In this document: one piece after another, positions 15,640 through 24,126 of the stretch
Numbering within the stretch: the first letter of the stretch is position 1
Layout: every line of letters begins with the position of its first letter
Origin: Paenibacillus sp. MSJ-34
Lineage (GTDB): Bacteria > Bacillota > Bacilli > Paenibacillales > Paenibacillaceae
Direction: 5' to 3'
Length of the DNA: 64,000 nt
Assembly: GCF_018918005.1 (NCBI RefSeq)
Contig: NZ_JAHLPR010000007.1
Span: 1 to 64,000 of the forward strand
Made by a program: the position numbers and the translations under genes
Notes under the pieces: generated by a model
The model's database searches: none
The model's input: the letters and a program-made list of their open reading frames with translations, nothing else
Told to the model about the DNA's origin: nothing

Positions 15640-17007
15640 CTAATCTCGTTTAATTGCCGTTAAAGCATCGGTCCGCGAAGCGCTGATGGCGGGATAAATG
15701 CCGGACAGCACGCCCGTCAGCACGGCGAAGAAGATGCCGACCCCTAAAATCCAGGTAGAAATAAAGATGAGCTCGGATGTGCCGCTGTCGACCGCGGACA
15801 ACAGCCCGTTAATGCCCCAAACGACCCAATAGGACAGCAGGATGCCGACCATGCCGCCGAGCAAACCGAGCAGCGCGGATTCGACGATAAACATGTTGCG
15901 TATTTGGCGCAAATTGGCGCCCAGCACTTTCATCACGCCGATTTGTTTCCGCCTTTGATATGTGGACATTGTCATCGCAACGACGATCGAGATCGAAGCG
16001 ATGAAGAGCACGAACAAGCCCACTCCCAACGCGACGGTGCGAATAACGGCGAATTGCTCGTTTAACCGGTCTTGCTGATGCAAATTGTTTTGGGTGTTTA
16101 ATTTTAGTTTTTTTATTTTCTCATCCAATGCTTTGACATGTTTCGTGTCGTCCACTTTCACGACAACTCTTGCGTAAGAGTCGAACCGCTCCATGCCGGC
16201 ATTCGATCCGGTCGATTCTTTCATTGCGTTTTGAATTTGCTCCGCCATTTCATGCGATATGTATGCTTCCTTCATATATGGGATCGAATCTTCCGGGACC
16301 CCGCTCGGCTTGTTAAGAACTCCCGTTACGCGCGCGGGCACTTCGATCACCTTCGGCTGGCCGCTGCCGGAAGGATTGCCTGTGATGAGCAGCTTGATTC
16401 CTTTCTGGTATAGAGGCGTCGGAACTTTGTCCAAACTGCGGTACATTTCCCGCAGCTGCTTATTGTCCGGATTCGCCTGCAACTGTTTGTTCCGGATTTC
16501 GTCGGTGCGTTCGTCGTACAGGCCTAACGTCGCTCCGTAGCTAAGCACGATCGTATTCGGTTGATCGGAATAATTGCCTTGTTTGAACTCCTTGTCGAAA
16601 TAGGTTAACGTGTCAAGATCGGTTGCGATCAGATTGACGCGGCCGTTTTTCTGGTCGTCGACGACGAAAGGGAAGTACCCCAGATCTTTAAAAGTCGCAA
16701 CCGCTTTGACATGCGGGAAGCTGCGAATCAAGTCGAGCTTTTGTTTCGTAACTTTCCCATAGTCGTCCGGGCTTTCGTTCGAAGGTTCGCCGGAATTTCC
16801 CTCCGAATTGTCCATGATCGTAATTTCATCGATCTTTAAAAAGGCGTTCACTTGTTCCTGCGCATACTTTTGCGACGATTCGCCGAGCGACAGCGCAACG
16901 ATGATTGCGGAGGAACCGATGGCGATGCCGCAGGCGCACATGGCGGTGACGACTTTGCGCCGTTTCAGCTGATCCCAGCCGATGCGGAGGTAATCTCTAA
17001 GCCTCAT
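15640..17007 (-). CDS. MacB/YknZ-type ABC transporter permease
   Basis: 455 residues. One N-terminal helix (VTAMCACGIAIGSSAIIVALSLG), a large extracytoplasmic domain (about 50-310) and a C-terminal FtsX domain with three helices (VALGVGLFVLFIASISIVVA, the next near 370-395 and the last near 415-440, ending YPAISASRTDALTAIKRD). This matches MacB/YknZ exporters, often linked to antimicrobial peptides or toxic lipoproteins. The start overlaps the ATPase gene by 11 bp. Confidence 0.9.
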   Translation of the reverse strand: MRLRDYLRIGWDQLKRRKVVTAMCACGIAIGSSAIIVALSLGESSQKYAQEQVNAFLKIDEITIMDNSEGNSGEPSNESPDDYGKVTKQKLDLIRSFPHVKAVATFKDLGYFPFVVDDQKNGRVNLIATDLDTLTYFDKEFKQGNYSDQPNTIVLSYGATLGLYDERTDEIRNKQLQANPDNKQLREMYRSLDKVPTPLYQKGIKLLITGNPSGSGQPKVIEVPARVTGVLNKPSGVPEDSIPYMKEAYISHEMAEQIQNAMKESTGSNAGMERFDSYARVVVKVDDTKHVKALDEKIKKLKLNTQNNLHQQDRLNEQFAVIRTVALGVGLFVLFIASISIVVAMTMSTYQRRKQIGVMKVLGANLRQIRNMFIVESALLGLLGGMVGILLSYWVVWGINGLLSAVDSGTSELIFISTWILGVGIFFAVLTGVLSGIYPAISASRTDALTAIKRD

Positions 17008-17698
17008 GCGCTATTCCCTCCCCCCATTCGTCGTCTTCGATCAATTGCCCGTCGCGCAAATGGATGATGCGTTTCGTTCGAATGGCGACTTCGCGTTCAT
17101 GCGTAACGATGACGAATGTAATATGTAATTTCTCGTTCAGGTCGATAAGAAGATCGATAATTTCTTTCTCCGTCTTCGTATCCAGGTTGCCTGTGGGCTC
17201 GTCCGCAAACACGATGGAAGGCATCGTGATGAGCGAACGCGCAATGCTGACCCGCTGCTGTTGTCCGCCGGACAATTGCGACGGGAACAGCTCGGTTTTG
17301 TCCTGCAGGCCGACTTGATGGAGCAGCTCGATGGCCTTCTCTTTGCGCTCGCTAGGACGCATCCCCTGAAAGACGAGCGGCAGCTCCACGTTTTCGCGCA
17401 CCGTCATATGCGATATAAGCTCATAGGCTTGGAATATAAATCCGATGTTCGTACGCCGGTATTCGGCCAGTTTGTTTTCGCTCATTTTCTCGATCGGCTG
17501 GCCGTTGATGATGATTTGTCCTTCCGTCGGTTTCATTAACCCGGCCATCAGGTTGAGCAATGTCGATTTGCCGGAGCCGGAACTGCCGAGCAATGCCACC
17601 ATCTCCCCCTTTTCTACGGTAAAATTAATGTTTTTCAGTACGGGCGTATCTTCGCTGCCGTTGCGAAAAACATGCGAAAGATCATGTACGTGCAGCAC
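16997..17698 (-). CDS. ABC transporter ATP-binding protein (MacB/YknY type)
   Basis: 233 residues. Walker A GSSGSGKST (about 37-45), Q-loop FIFQAYELI, signature LSGGQQQRV, Walker B IVFADEPTGNLD and H-loop VTHERE are all present. It belongs to the LolD/MacB subfamily that powers FtsX-type permeases. The GTG start at 17698 follows GGGGAGG by 7 bases. First gene of the operon; its 5' region contains a 46-bp tandem duplication. Confidence 0.94.
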   Translation of the reverse strand: MLHVHDLSHVFRNGSEDTPVLKNINFTVEKGEMVALLGSSGSGKSTLLNLMAGLMKPTEGQIIINGQPIEKMSENKLAEYRRTNIGFIFQAYELISHMTVRENVELPLVFQGMRPSERKEKAIELLHQVGLQDKTELFPSQLSGGQQQRVSIARSLITMPSIVFADEPTGNLDTKTEKEIIDLLIDLNEKLHITFVIVTHEREVAIRTKRIIHLRDGQLIEDDEWGEGIAHEA

Positions 17699-17720
17699 GA
17701 CAAATCCTCCCCTCTAAAAG

Positions 17721-17831
17721 TTTTGTGAAGCGATGCTTCTTCGATTGCCTGCGCAACAAAACTTGCTTCGAAAGCATGGGCTCTGTTTTGTGAAGCGATG
17801 CTTCTTCGATTGCCTGCGCAACAAAACTTGC
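17721..17831. repeat. Two direct copies of a 46-bp repeat
   Basis: Bases 17721-17766 and 17786-17831 are identical over 46 bp, 65 bp apart. Each copy contains a small hairpin (GAAGCGATGCTTC) and TTTTGT/ACAAAA ends that are themselves inverted. The pair lies immediately upstream of the exporter ATPase gene, within its probable leader. Confidence 0.9.
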
Positions 17832-17961
17832 CTGTGCACAAATCATGGAACCCGAACGCAACTAGCCCTTGCACAATTACTTAGACGATCATGATTCGGT
17901 TTTCACTTCAATTTTGTCGAAAAAAAATGAATGGAGGGGGATTTTCGCAAGGAGGGTTGTA

Positions 17962-18148
17962 TGTTGTATGAAATACAATATTTGAGCGGGAAAAAGTGCA
18001 GGAGCCTAGTACCATGTTGCATCTCGTACAACAAAAACGCAAGCGGAAGGGCGAAACGCTCCGTTTGAGCGCCGCTATGTTGCAAATTTTACAGCATAGT
18101 TTGCGTAGCGAGGTAGAAAAATGGAGATATGTTGTATATTATACAAGA
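17962..18148. repeat. Four helically phased 19-bp palindromes
   Basis: Four imperfect palindromes of the form TGTTGYA-N5-TACAACA: 17962-17980 (TGTTGTATGAAATACAATA), 18015-18033 (TGTTGCATCTCGTACAACA), 18078-18096 (TGTTGCAAATTTTACAGCA) and 18130-18148 (TGTTGTATATTATACAAGA). Centre spacings are 53, 63 and 52 bp, close to 5, 6 and 5 turns of B-DNA. They lie between the exporter operon and the sspI terminator, with no convincing gene among them. They could be operators, a protein-binding array, or members of a dispersed intergenic repeat family. Confidence 0.75.
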
Positions 18149-18180
18149 TCAATCCCGGTTCTTATGTTCTCAATCAAACA

Positions 18181-18203
18181 AACCTGAGGGTGAGCCTCAG
18201 GTT
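18181..18203 (-). terminator. Terminator of sspI
   Basis: AACCTGAGG/CCTCAGGTT perfect 9-bp stem, followed on the minus strand by TGTTTGATTG; 16 bp after the sspI stop. Confidence 0.75.
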
Positions 18204-18218
18204 CGGCGGCATGTTCGT

Positions 18219-18443
18219 TTAAGAAGAGGGCTTTGCTTTCAAGCCTTGCTGCAGCGCGTCGATTAGCTGATTTTGCGTGTTCGTATCAATTTGTTTCCAT
18301 ATCGTTTCAAATAAGACGCCAAGTCCCGGCAGCGCGCGTTCGTCTTGACCGATCGAATCCTCGATAATTTCGCGCAAATCTTCATTGGACTGGCCTTCGA
18401 CCTTCTTCACGATCGCTTCCCGCAAACTCATAACTACTGCCAT
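18219..18443 (-). CDS. sspI: Small acid-soluble spore protein SspI
   Basis: 74 residues. SLREAIVKKVEGQSNEDLRE and LPGLGVLFETIWKQ are the signature of the SspI family, minor small acid-soluble proteins made in the forespore. Start taken at the ATG at 18443, 9 bases after GGAGG. Sigma-G control would be expected but no promoter was identified. The nearby SpoU-type methyltransferase gene (19348) recalls the Bacillus sspI-ysgA neighbourhood. It shows the host forms endospores. Confidence 0.92.
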   Translation of the reverse strand: MAVVMSLREAIVKKVEGQSNEDLREIIEDSIGQDERALPGLGVLFETIWKQIDTNTQNQLIDALQQGLKAKPSS

Positions 18444-18560
18444 GATGAACGACCTCCGTGTTATAATGTTTTCCGTATTTAGCGTTCCCCAGATGGCTGT
18501 AATGGATTCAATGGATTCGTTTCGGCGCAGCATTCCGCACGTTTAATCGGGAAAGCTTTA

Positions 18561-18569
18561 TGATATAAT
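18561..18569 (+). promoter_or_regulatory. Extended -10 promoter of the RCK-protein gene
   Basis: TGATATAAT (TG-N-TATAAT) at 18561-18569. The predicted start of transcription (about 18576) makes the ATG at 18579 nearly leaderless and supports translation from the TTG at 18612. Confidence 0.65.
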
Positions 18570-18611
18570 AGACGCAATATGTATTCTGAGCGGAGAGGGG
18601 TCGGAATCCTT

Positions 18612-19277
18612 TTGAGCAAAAAACAATTCGCGATTATCGGGATGGGCCGTTTCGGTTCGAGCGTTGCCCGTTCTTTGAATCAAATGGGGTATGAAGTGCT
18701 TGCGATCGATTCCAGCGAGCAAAAGACGCAAGAAGTGGTCAATTTCGTCACTCATGCGGTTTCGGCCGATTCGACGGACGAAGAGGCGCTCAAAGCGCTC
18801 GGGATCCGCAATTTTGACGTCGTTGTCGTTGCCATTGGACAAGACATTCAATCCAGCATTTTGACGACTTTGATTCTGAAAGATCTCGGCGTGCCGAAAA
18901 TTATCGTCAAAGCGCAAAACGAACTGCACGGGAAAGTGCTGAACAAAATCGGCGCCGACAAAGTGATCTACCCGGAGCGGGACATGGGATTGCGCGTCGC
19001 CCATCATTTAATATCGCCGAACATTCTCGATTATATCGATTTATCCGACGACTACAGCATCGTCGAGATGAAAGCGGCGAAGCAAATGATCGGCAAAAAT
19101 TTGATGCAGCTCAACATTCGGGCCAAATTCGGCTGCAACGTCATGGCGATCAAAAGCCATGGAACGATGAATATTTCGCCGTATGCGGAAGATATGATCA
19201 AGCAGGACGATGTGCTCGTTATCGTCGGCCGCAACCAAGACTTGCAGAAGATGGAAGTCGCTTACGCGGAGGAATAA
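18612..19277 (+). CDS. TrkA/KtrA family RCK protein, potassium-uptake regulator
   Basis: 221 residues. An N-terminal RCK domain with Rossmann motif FAIIGMGRFGSS binds nucleotide, and a C-terminal RCK_C (TrkA-C) domain runs from about 135. Such cytosolic gating rings control KtrB/KtrD-type K+ channels. The TTG start is preferred because GGAGAGGGG lies 11 bases upstream; the ATG at 18579 has no ribosome site. No channel subunit gene is adjacent, so the partner is encoded elsewhere, as with ktrC in Bacillus. Confidence 0.9.
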   Translation: MSKKQFAIIGMGRFGSSVARSLNQMGYEVLAIDSSEQKTQEVVNFVTHAVSADSTDEEALKALGIRNFDVVVVAIGQDIQSSILTTLILKDLGVPKIIVKAQNELHGKVLNKIGADKVIYPERDMGLRVAHHLISPNILDYIDLSDDYSIVEMKAAKQMIGKNLMQLNIRAKFGCNVMAIKSHGTMNISPYAEDMIKQDDVLVIVGRNQDLQKMEVAYAEE

Positions 19278-19347
19278 GCGGCATCGCGGCATGAGGCAAT
19301 GTATCGGCCGGCGATTCTTTACAGAAGTATACAATTAGGAGTTCATT

Positions 19348-20145
19348 ATGGAAATAACGTCGAATCAAAATCCTCGCGTCAAACTATGGGCGCAACTTCT
19401 AAACAAAAAACATCGGGACAAACAGCGCAAATTTTTGATCGAAGGGATTCATCTCGTGCAAGAAGCGCTGGCCGCGAATACAGACATCGAGTGCATCGTA
19501 TATTCGATCGAGCAAGGGCTGCCTGCCGAAATCGAACGCTCCGCCCGCGACCGCCTTAACGTCGAATGGATCGGAACGACGGACGCGATTATTGCCAAAT
19601 GCAGCGATACATTAACGCCTCAGCCTATATTCGCTGTCATACGAAAAGGCTCCTCCCATGCGGATGAGTTGTTGAACCGCAAGCAAGCGCTTGTCGTGGC
19701 GGTCGACGGCGTGCAGGATCCCGGCAATTTGGGAACGATCATCCGCAGCGCCGATGCGGTGGGCGCCGACGGCGTCGTGATCGGCAAAGGAAGCGTCGAC
19801 TTATACAATCCGAAGACGATTCGCGCCACGATGGGCTCGATCTTCCATCTGCCGATCGTCGAGGGCGACTTGGCGGAGCTGCTGCCCCTAGCGAAGGAGC
19901 GCGGCGTTCACATCGTCAGTACAAGCCTTCAGGCGGAGCGGCACTGCTACTCCTACGATTTCAACCAAAGCACATGGCTGCTTGTCGGCAATGAAGCGAA
20001 AGGGGTATCCGCCGCGGCATCCGCCTGGATCGACGACGCGATCATTATTCCGATGCATGGGGAGGCGGAATCGCTTAACGTTGCCATGGCAACATCGGTG
20101 CTGCTGTATGAAGCGCTCCGGCAGCGGCATTACGGCGAGAGGTAA
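19348..20145 (+). CDS. SpoU/TrmH family RNA 2'-O-methyltransferase (YsgA-like)
   Basis: 265 residues. An N-terminal substrate-binding domain (TSNQNPRVKLWAQLLNKKHR, FLIEGIHLVQEAL) precedes a SPOUT methyltransferase fold with motif 1 QDPGNLGTIIRSADAVGADG, motif 2 LLVGNEAKGVS and motif 3 IIIPMHGEAESLNVAMATSV. It methylates a ribose in rRNA or tRNA; the exact site cannot be read from sequence. AGGAG precedes the ATG. Gene order resembles the ysgA region of Bacillus, but pheST does not follow. Confidence 0.93.
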   Translation: MEITSNQNPRVKLWAQLLNKKHRDKQRKFLIEGIHLVQEALAANTDIECIVYSIEQGLPAEIERSARDRLNVEWIGTTDAIIAKCSDTLTPQPIFAVIRKGSSHADELLNRKQALVVAVDGVQDPGNLGTIIRSADAVGADGVVIGKGSVDLYNPKTIRATMGSIFHLPIVEGDLAELLPLAKERGVHIVSTSLQAERHCYSYDFNQSTWLLVGNEAKGVSAAASAWIDDAIIIPMHGEAESLNVAMATSVLLYEALRQRHYGER

Positions 20146-20159
20146 GGGGAGCGGGGCGT

Positions 20160-20530
20160 GCAGCATTTTTAACGGAAGTGGAAGACCTTTTAGCGGAAAA
20201 AAACAAACTTTTCGGATTCTAACGGAACTCAGCGCTCTTATTTATTGTTTCTCTAGCGAAAAATGAGCGAATGACCGCAAATAAGGTTCCTCATTTCCGT
20301 TACATTTTGAAAAGCCGCGATTTTACTCAAATAAGGTCCCTTGGATCCGTTAGCCGTACAATACTAGATTAAAACTAAGAGACGAAATTCACGATTCGGT
20401 GTTCTTCGTCTCTTAATTTTTTTTACAAAAAACGAATCCTAACGAGGAAATATTGTTTCTTTAGCGAATTAATTCAATATTTTGGTATTGCCTTTCCCTA
20501 TATTCAGACAGATTCCGAACTGTAGTCATA
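20160..20530. repeat. Intergenic region with short degenerate repeats and a terminator
   Basis: No gene seen. Recurring motifs include ATTGTTTCTYTAGCGAA at 20244-20260 and 20452-20468, CAAATAAGGTYCC at about 20279 and 20329 (50 bp apart), and several AACGGAA/TCCGTTA pieces. A perfect 11-bp stem TAAGAGACGAA/TTCGTCTCTTA (20376-20386, 20405-20415) interrupts the repeats. Confidence 0.65.
20376..20424 (+). terminator. Strong intrinsic terminator before the PAS kinase
   Basis: 11-bp perfect stem TAAGAGACGAA/TTCGTCTCTTA followed by A and eight T. It lies 230 bp after the methyltransferase gene and isolates the kinase gene. Confidence 0.85.
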
Positions 20531-20572
20531 CGATTGACATTGAAGTGTAGCGAATGGAGAGGGGATAAGCTC

Positions 20573-22027
20573 ATGCATTTGAGGCAGGCTGATTTAATTG
20601 ATTTCGCTTTCAATCATGCATCGATTGGAATGGCAATTGTATCTTTGGAAGGACGCTTTATCCAGGTAAACCGGGCGCTTTGCGAATTGATCGGCTACAA
20701 TGAACGGGAGCTGCTGTCGATGAATTTTATGTCGATCATCCAGCATGACGATGCGGAGGAACATCGAGAGTGCTTCAATCAATTGGCATGCCGGGAAGTA
20801 GAAGCGTTTCACACCGAGAAGCGCTGCGTTCATAAGCAAGGGCAAATGGTTTGGTGCATGATTGTCACATCGTTAGTCTTCAACGAGAAAGGAGAACCGA
20901 TATTTTTATTCGCCCAGTTCCATGATATTACGGCGAATAAACTGACTGAACTGGCACAGAAGGAAGTCGCGGCGGTATTAAAGGAAAAGGAAGAGTCCTT
21001 GCGCATTTTGATGGAAGAACTGCCGCTGGCGGTGCTCATTACGCAAAACGGCGTATGCAAGTATTTAAACGCCGCCGCGCTCGAATTGATTGAAGCCGAC
21101 AGCGCAGAACGCTACTTAGGCACGTCTACGAACGAAATCGTCGATCCTTGCGATCACGAAAAGTTGCACGAACGGAGAAGAAAGTATCGCCATGGCGAGA
21201 AAATGGGAAGCGTCAAATATAAGGTCAATTGTTACAACGGCGATACGAAGTATGTGGAAGGCATTTCGATTCCGGCCACCTATTGCGGCGAACGTGCGGT
21301 AATCGGCGTATTTCAAGATATTACGGAACGGAAAAAGGAAGAAGAGCGGATGCTTCATTCGGAGAAGCTGTCGATATGCGGGCAACTGGCCGCCGGCGTG
21401 GCGCATGAAATTCGCAACCCGTTAACGTCAATCAACGGATTCATTAAATTAATGCGCACTTTGAAGCATGAGAAGGACCAGTATTATGACATCATCGAAG
21501 CGGAACTGAAAAGCATAGAAATTATTTGCAATGAATTGCTCTTGTTAGCGAAACCTAGCGTAATGACGAGAACGAAAACCGATATCGTACGGGTGCTGGA
21601 GCAGGTGATCGCTTTGATGAGCGTACAAGCGACGCTGAAAAACTGCGCGATCGTTGCCGCCTATCCGCAAGAAGCGATATGGCTAAGCTGCGATCCGAAT
21701 CAAATCAAGCAAGTATTTCTCAACATTATTAAAAACGCCATTGAAGCGATGCATGGAGGCGGAAATATACATATCGACCTCACTATTCACGGGGAATACG
21801 CACATATATCGATACAAGACGAAGGATGCGGCATTCCTCCGGACAAGCTGCAAATGCTCGGTCAACCTTTTTATACGACGAAAGAATCGGGAACGGGATT
21901 AGGTTTAATGGTCAGTTACAACATTATTGACAATCATGGCGGCAGCATGTCGGTGGAGAGTGTGCCGGACCAAGGAACGACGTTTACAATCAGTTTGCCG
22001 ATCATGGAATCTGCAGATTTATACTGA
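20573..22027 (+). CDS. PAS-PAS sensor histidine kinase, sporulation-kinase type
   Basis: 484 residues, no membrane helix. Two PAS domains (about 10-125 and 140-250, each ending in a D-I-T signature: FHDITANK, FQDITERK), then HisKA with His278 (AAGVAHEIRNPLTSINGFIK) and HATPase_c (QVFLNIIKNAIEAM, DEGCGIPPDKL, GTGLGLMVSYNI). This soluble multi-PAS layout is that of KinA/KinE kinases feeding the Spo0F-Spo0B-Spo0A phosphorelay. There is no response regulator beside it, which fits. The ATG at 20573 follows GAGAGGGG by about 9 bases. A terminator follows the gene. Confidence 0.9.
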   Translation: MHLRQADLIDFAFNHASIGMAIVSLEGRFIQVNRALCELIGYNERELLSMNFMSIIQHDDAEEHRECFNQLACREVEAFHTEKRCVHKQGQMVWCMIVTSLVFNEKGEPIFLFAQFHDITANKLTELAQKEVAAVLKEKEESLRILMEELPLAVLITQNGVCKYLNAAALELIEADSAERYLGTSTNEIVDPCDHEKLHERRRKYRHGEKMGSVKYKVNCYNGDTKYVEGISIPATYCGERAVIGVFQDITERKKEEERMLHSEKLSICGQLAAGVAHEIRNPLTSINGFIKLMRTLKHEKDQYYDIIEAELKSIEIICNELLLLAKPSVMTRTKTDIVRVLEQVIALMSVQATLKNCAIVAAYPQEAIWLSCDPNQIKQVFLNIIKNAIEAMHGGGNIHIDLTIHGEYAHISIQDEGCGIPPDKLQMLGQPFYTTKESGTGLGLMVSYNIIDNHGGSMSVESVPDQGTTFTISLPIMESADLY

Positions 22028-22044
22028 GCCCGGCATGGCGGAAG

Positions 22045-22077
22045 TCCCTGAATATCAGCTTCATTCAGGGATTTTTT
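22045..22077 (+). terminator. Terminator of the PAS kinase gene
   Basis: TCCCTGAAT/ATTCAGGGA stem followed by six T. Confidence 0.9.
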
Positions 22078-22117
22078 GCGCTCCGATCATTGCTCTGCGT
22101 TCTCGCACAAAAAAGTG

Positions 22118-22144
22118 TTGCTTAATTTTCTATTTCATTATAAT
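22118..22144 (+). promoter_or_regulatory. Promoter of the iol operon
   Basis: Perfect TATAAT at 22139-22144, with a weak TTGCTT at 22118-22123 (15-bp spacer). Transcription would start at about 22151, inside the first operator. Confidence 0.6.
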
Positions 22145-22149
22145 CTAAA

Positions 22150-22165
22150 GGTAAAGCGCTTAACC
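22150..22165. promoter_or_regulatory. iol operator 1 (LacI/CcpA-type palindrome)
   Basis: GGTAAAGCGCTTAACC, a near-perfect palindrome with an AAGCGCTT core typical of LacI-family operators, overlapping the predicted transcription start. Confidence 0.75.
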
Positions 22166-22207
22166 CAATACTAGTAATAAAATTAATGGAAATAGAATAA
22201 AGTATAT

Positions 22208-22223
22208 AGATAAGCGCTTAACC
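22208..22223. promoter_or_regulatory. iol operator 2
   Basis: AGATAAGCGCTTAACC, sharing the 12-base core of operator 1 with its centre 58 bp away, in the leader just before the iolD ribosome site. The LacI-family protein encoded at 29538 is the likely ligand; CcpA is an alternative. Confidence 0.75.
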
Positions 22224-22242
22224 TATGTGGAGGTGATGTTGC

Positions 22243-24108
22243 ATGAGCAAGTTGCGATTGACGATGGCGCAGGCATTGCTCAAGTTTTTGGATTGCCAGT
22301 ACGTTTCCGTCGACGGCGTAGAAACGAAGTTTGTACAAGGCGTGATGGGCATTTTCGGTCACGGCAATGTGACAGGCATCGGGGAAGCTTTGGAGCGCAG
22401 CCCGGGCGAACTGACGTACATACAGGGCAAGAACGAACAAGGAATGGTTCATGCTGCAACCGCTTACGCCAAACAAAAGAATCGCAAACAAATTTTCGCC
22501 TGTACGTCTTCGATCGGACCGGGCGCTTTAAATATGGTGACGGCGGCGGCGACCGCTACCGTAAACCGTATTCCGGTACTGCTGCTTCCGGGGGACCATT
22601 TCGCGGACAGGCAGCCCGATCCGGTGCTGCAGCAGCTGGAAGCAAGCGGAGATTACACGATGTCGACGACGGATTGCTTCAAGCCTGTCAGCAAATATTG
22701 GGACCGGATCGTCCGGCCGGAACAGCTGATGTCGGCGGCCGTTCAAGCGATGCGCGTCTTGACGGACCCGGCCGAGACGGGCGCGGTCACTTTGGCGCTG
22801 CCGCAAGACGTGCAAGCGGAAGCTTACGATTACCCGGCATCGTTCTTTGCCAAGAGAGTCCATTACATCGACCGCCGTCCCCCTGCGGCTAATACCGTCA
22901 AGCGCGCAGCGGAACTGATGTCGGGCAGGAAAAGACCGCTTATTATCGCCGGCGGCGGCGTGCTGTATTCGGAAGCGGAGCAGGAATTGCTGCGGTTTGC
23001 GGAAACTTTTCATATTCCGGTCGCCGAAACGCAAGCGGGGAAAAGCGCGATCTCATGGAAGCATCCGCTGAGCGTCGGCGGCGTGGGGGTGACCGGCACG
23101 CTGGCGGCAAATAAGCTGGCGAAGGAGGCGGACCTCATCATCGGCGTTGGAACGCGCTATTCGGATTTTACGACTTCATCCAAATCGGCATTCGAGCACC
23201 GGGATGTCCGGTTTCTCAACATCAATGTAAACGGCATGGATGCCGCGAAATTAAACGGCGTTTCCCTTCTCGCCGATGCGAGGGAAGGATTGCGGGCGCT
23301 TCGGGAAGCCTTGGCTGACTCTGGGTACCGCAGCGGCTACGCCGACGGGGAAATCGCCGCCCTGCAAGCGAAATGGAATGCCGAAGTCGACCGTTTGCAC
23401 CTGCTTGAAAACGATCAAGGGCTAACGCAAACCCGGGCGCTGGGCGTCATGAACGGGACGATCGGTTCTTCCGCCGTCGTCGTCTGCGCGGCCGGCAGCT
23501 TGCCGGGCGATTTGCATCGGATATGGAGAAGCGAGGAACCGAAAACGTATCATATGGAATATGGATTTTCCTGCATGGGTTACGAGGTGTCCGGAGCTTT
23601 CGGCGCCGCGATGGCGGAACCTGACCGGGAGGTGTACGCCCTTGTAGGAGACGGCAGCTACTTGATGCTGCATTCGGAAATGGTGACAAGCTTGCAGGAA
23701 GGCATAAAATTTACGGTTTTATTATTCAATAATCACGGTTTTCAATGTATCCATAATTTGCAGAGAGGTCATGGAAGCGACGGCTTCGGCAACGAATTCC
23801 GTTATCGGGAAGCGGATACAAACCGGTTGACGGGATCTTATATGCCAATTGACTATGCCGCCCATGCTCGCAGCTTGGGAGCGAAGACGTATCAAGCCGG
23901 GACGGCGGAAGAGCTCAGGGAAGCTTTGCAACGGGCGAAGGAAGAAACGGTTACCGTACTCATTGAAATCTCGGTTTTGCCGGGGACGAATACGGACGGT
24001 TACGAATCTTGGTGGAACGTTGGCGTGCCGGAAGTGTCGGCAAGCGAGAAAGTCGTTGCCGAGCATGCGAAAAGGCGGCGGCGGATCGAGCGTATCAACT
24101 TATATTAG
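22243..24108 (+). CDS. iolD: 3D-(3,5/4)-trihydroxycyclohexane-1,2-dione hydrolase
   Basis: 621 residues, thiamine-diphosphate enzyme family. Opens the ring of the diketo intermediate in myo-inositol breakdown to give 5-deoxy-glucuronate. The N-terminal pyrimidine-binding domain has [20 protein letters not shown] with the catalytic Glu, the middle domain [18 protein letters not shown], and the C-terminal domain the cofactor motif LVGDGSYLM near 468 with FNNHGF. GGAGGTGATG ribosome site. First gene of the iol operon, in the order D-E-C-A-G-B with gaps of 2-34 bp. Confidence 0.95.
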   Translation: MSKLRLTMAQALLKFLDCQYVSVDGVETKFVQGVMGIFGHGNVTGIGEALERSPGELTYIQGKNEQGMVHAATAYAKQKNRKQIFACTSSIGPGALNMVTAAATATVNRIPVLLLPGDHFADRQPDPVLQQLEASGDYTMSTTDCFKPVSKYWDRIVRPEQLMSAAVQAMRVLTDPAETGAVTLALPQDVQAEAYDYPASFFAKRVHYIDRRPPAANTVKRAAELMSGRKRPLIIAGGGVLYSEAEQELLRFAETFHIPVAETQAGKSAISWKHPLSVGGVGVTGTLAANKLAKEADLIIGVGTRYSDFTTSSKSAFEHRDVRFLNINVNGMDAAKLNGVSLLADAREGLRALREALADSGYRSGYADGEIAALQAKWNAEVDRLHLLENDQGLTQTRALGVMNGTIGSSAVVVCAAGSLPGDLHRIWRSEEPKTYHMEYGFSCMGYEVSGAFGAAMAEPDREVYALVGDGSYLMLHSEMVTSLQEGIKFTVLLFNNHGFQCIHNLQRGHGSDGFGNEFRYREADTNRLTGSYMPIDYAAHARSLGAKTYQAGTAEELREALQRAKEETVTVLIEISVLPGTNTDGYESWWNVGVPEVSASEKVVAEHAKRRRRIERINLY

Positions 24109-24126
24109 AAAGGAAGGGGACCGAAT

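Noticed and set aside
17721-18148. CRISPR array
   Set aside because: The 46-bp repeat has only two copies and the palindromes are divergent with no unique spacers of constant length; no cas genes are present.
17996-18187. 63-residue frame (and a 36-residue frame from 17961 with an AGGAGG-like site) inside the palindrome array
   Set aside because: Their sequences are largely the translated palindromes and look unlike natural proteins; the short one cannot be excluded but has no support beyond the ribosome-like site.
18601-18611. ATG at 18579 as start of the RCK protein
   Set aside because: It would be almost leaderless relative to the extended -10 promoter and lacks a ribosome site; TTG at 18612 has one.
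22183-22491. 102-residue minus-strand frame over the iol promoter and iolD start
   Set aside because: Antisense shadow of iolD that also spans the operators; no ribosome site.
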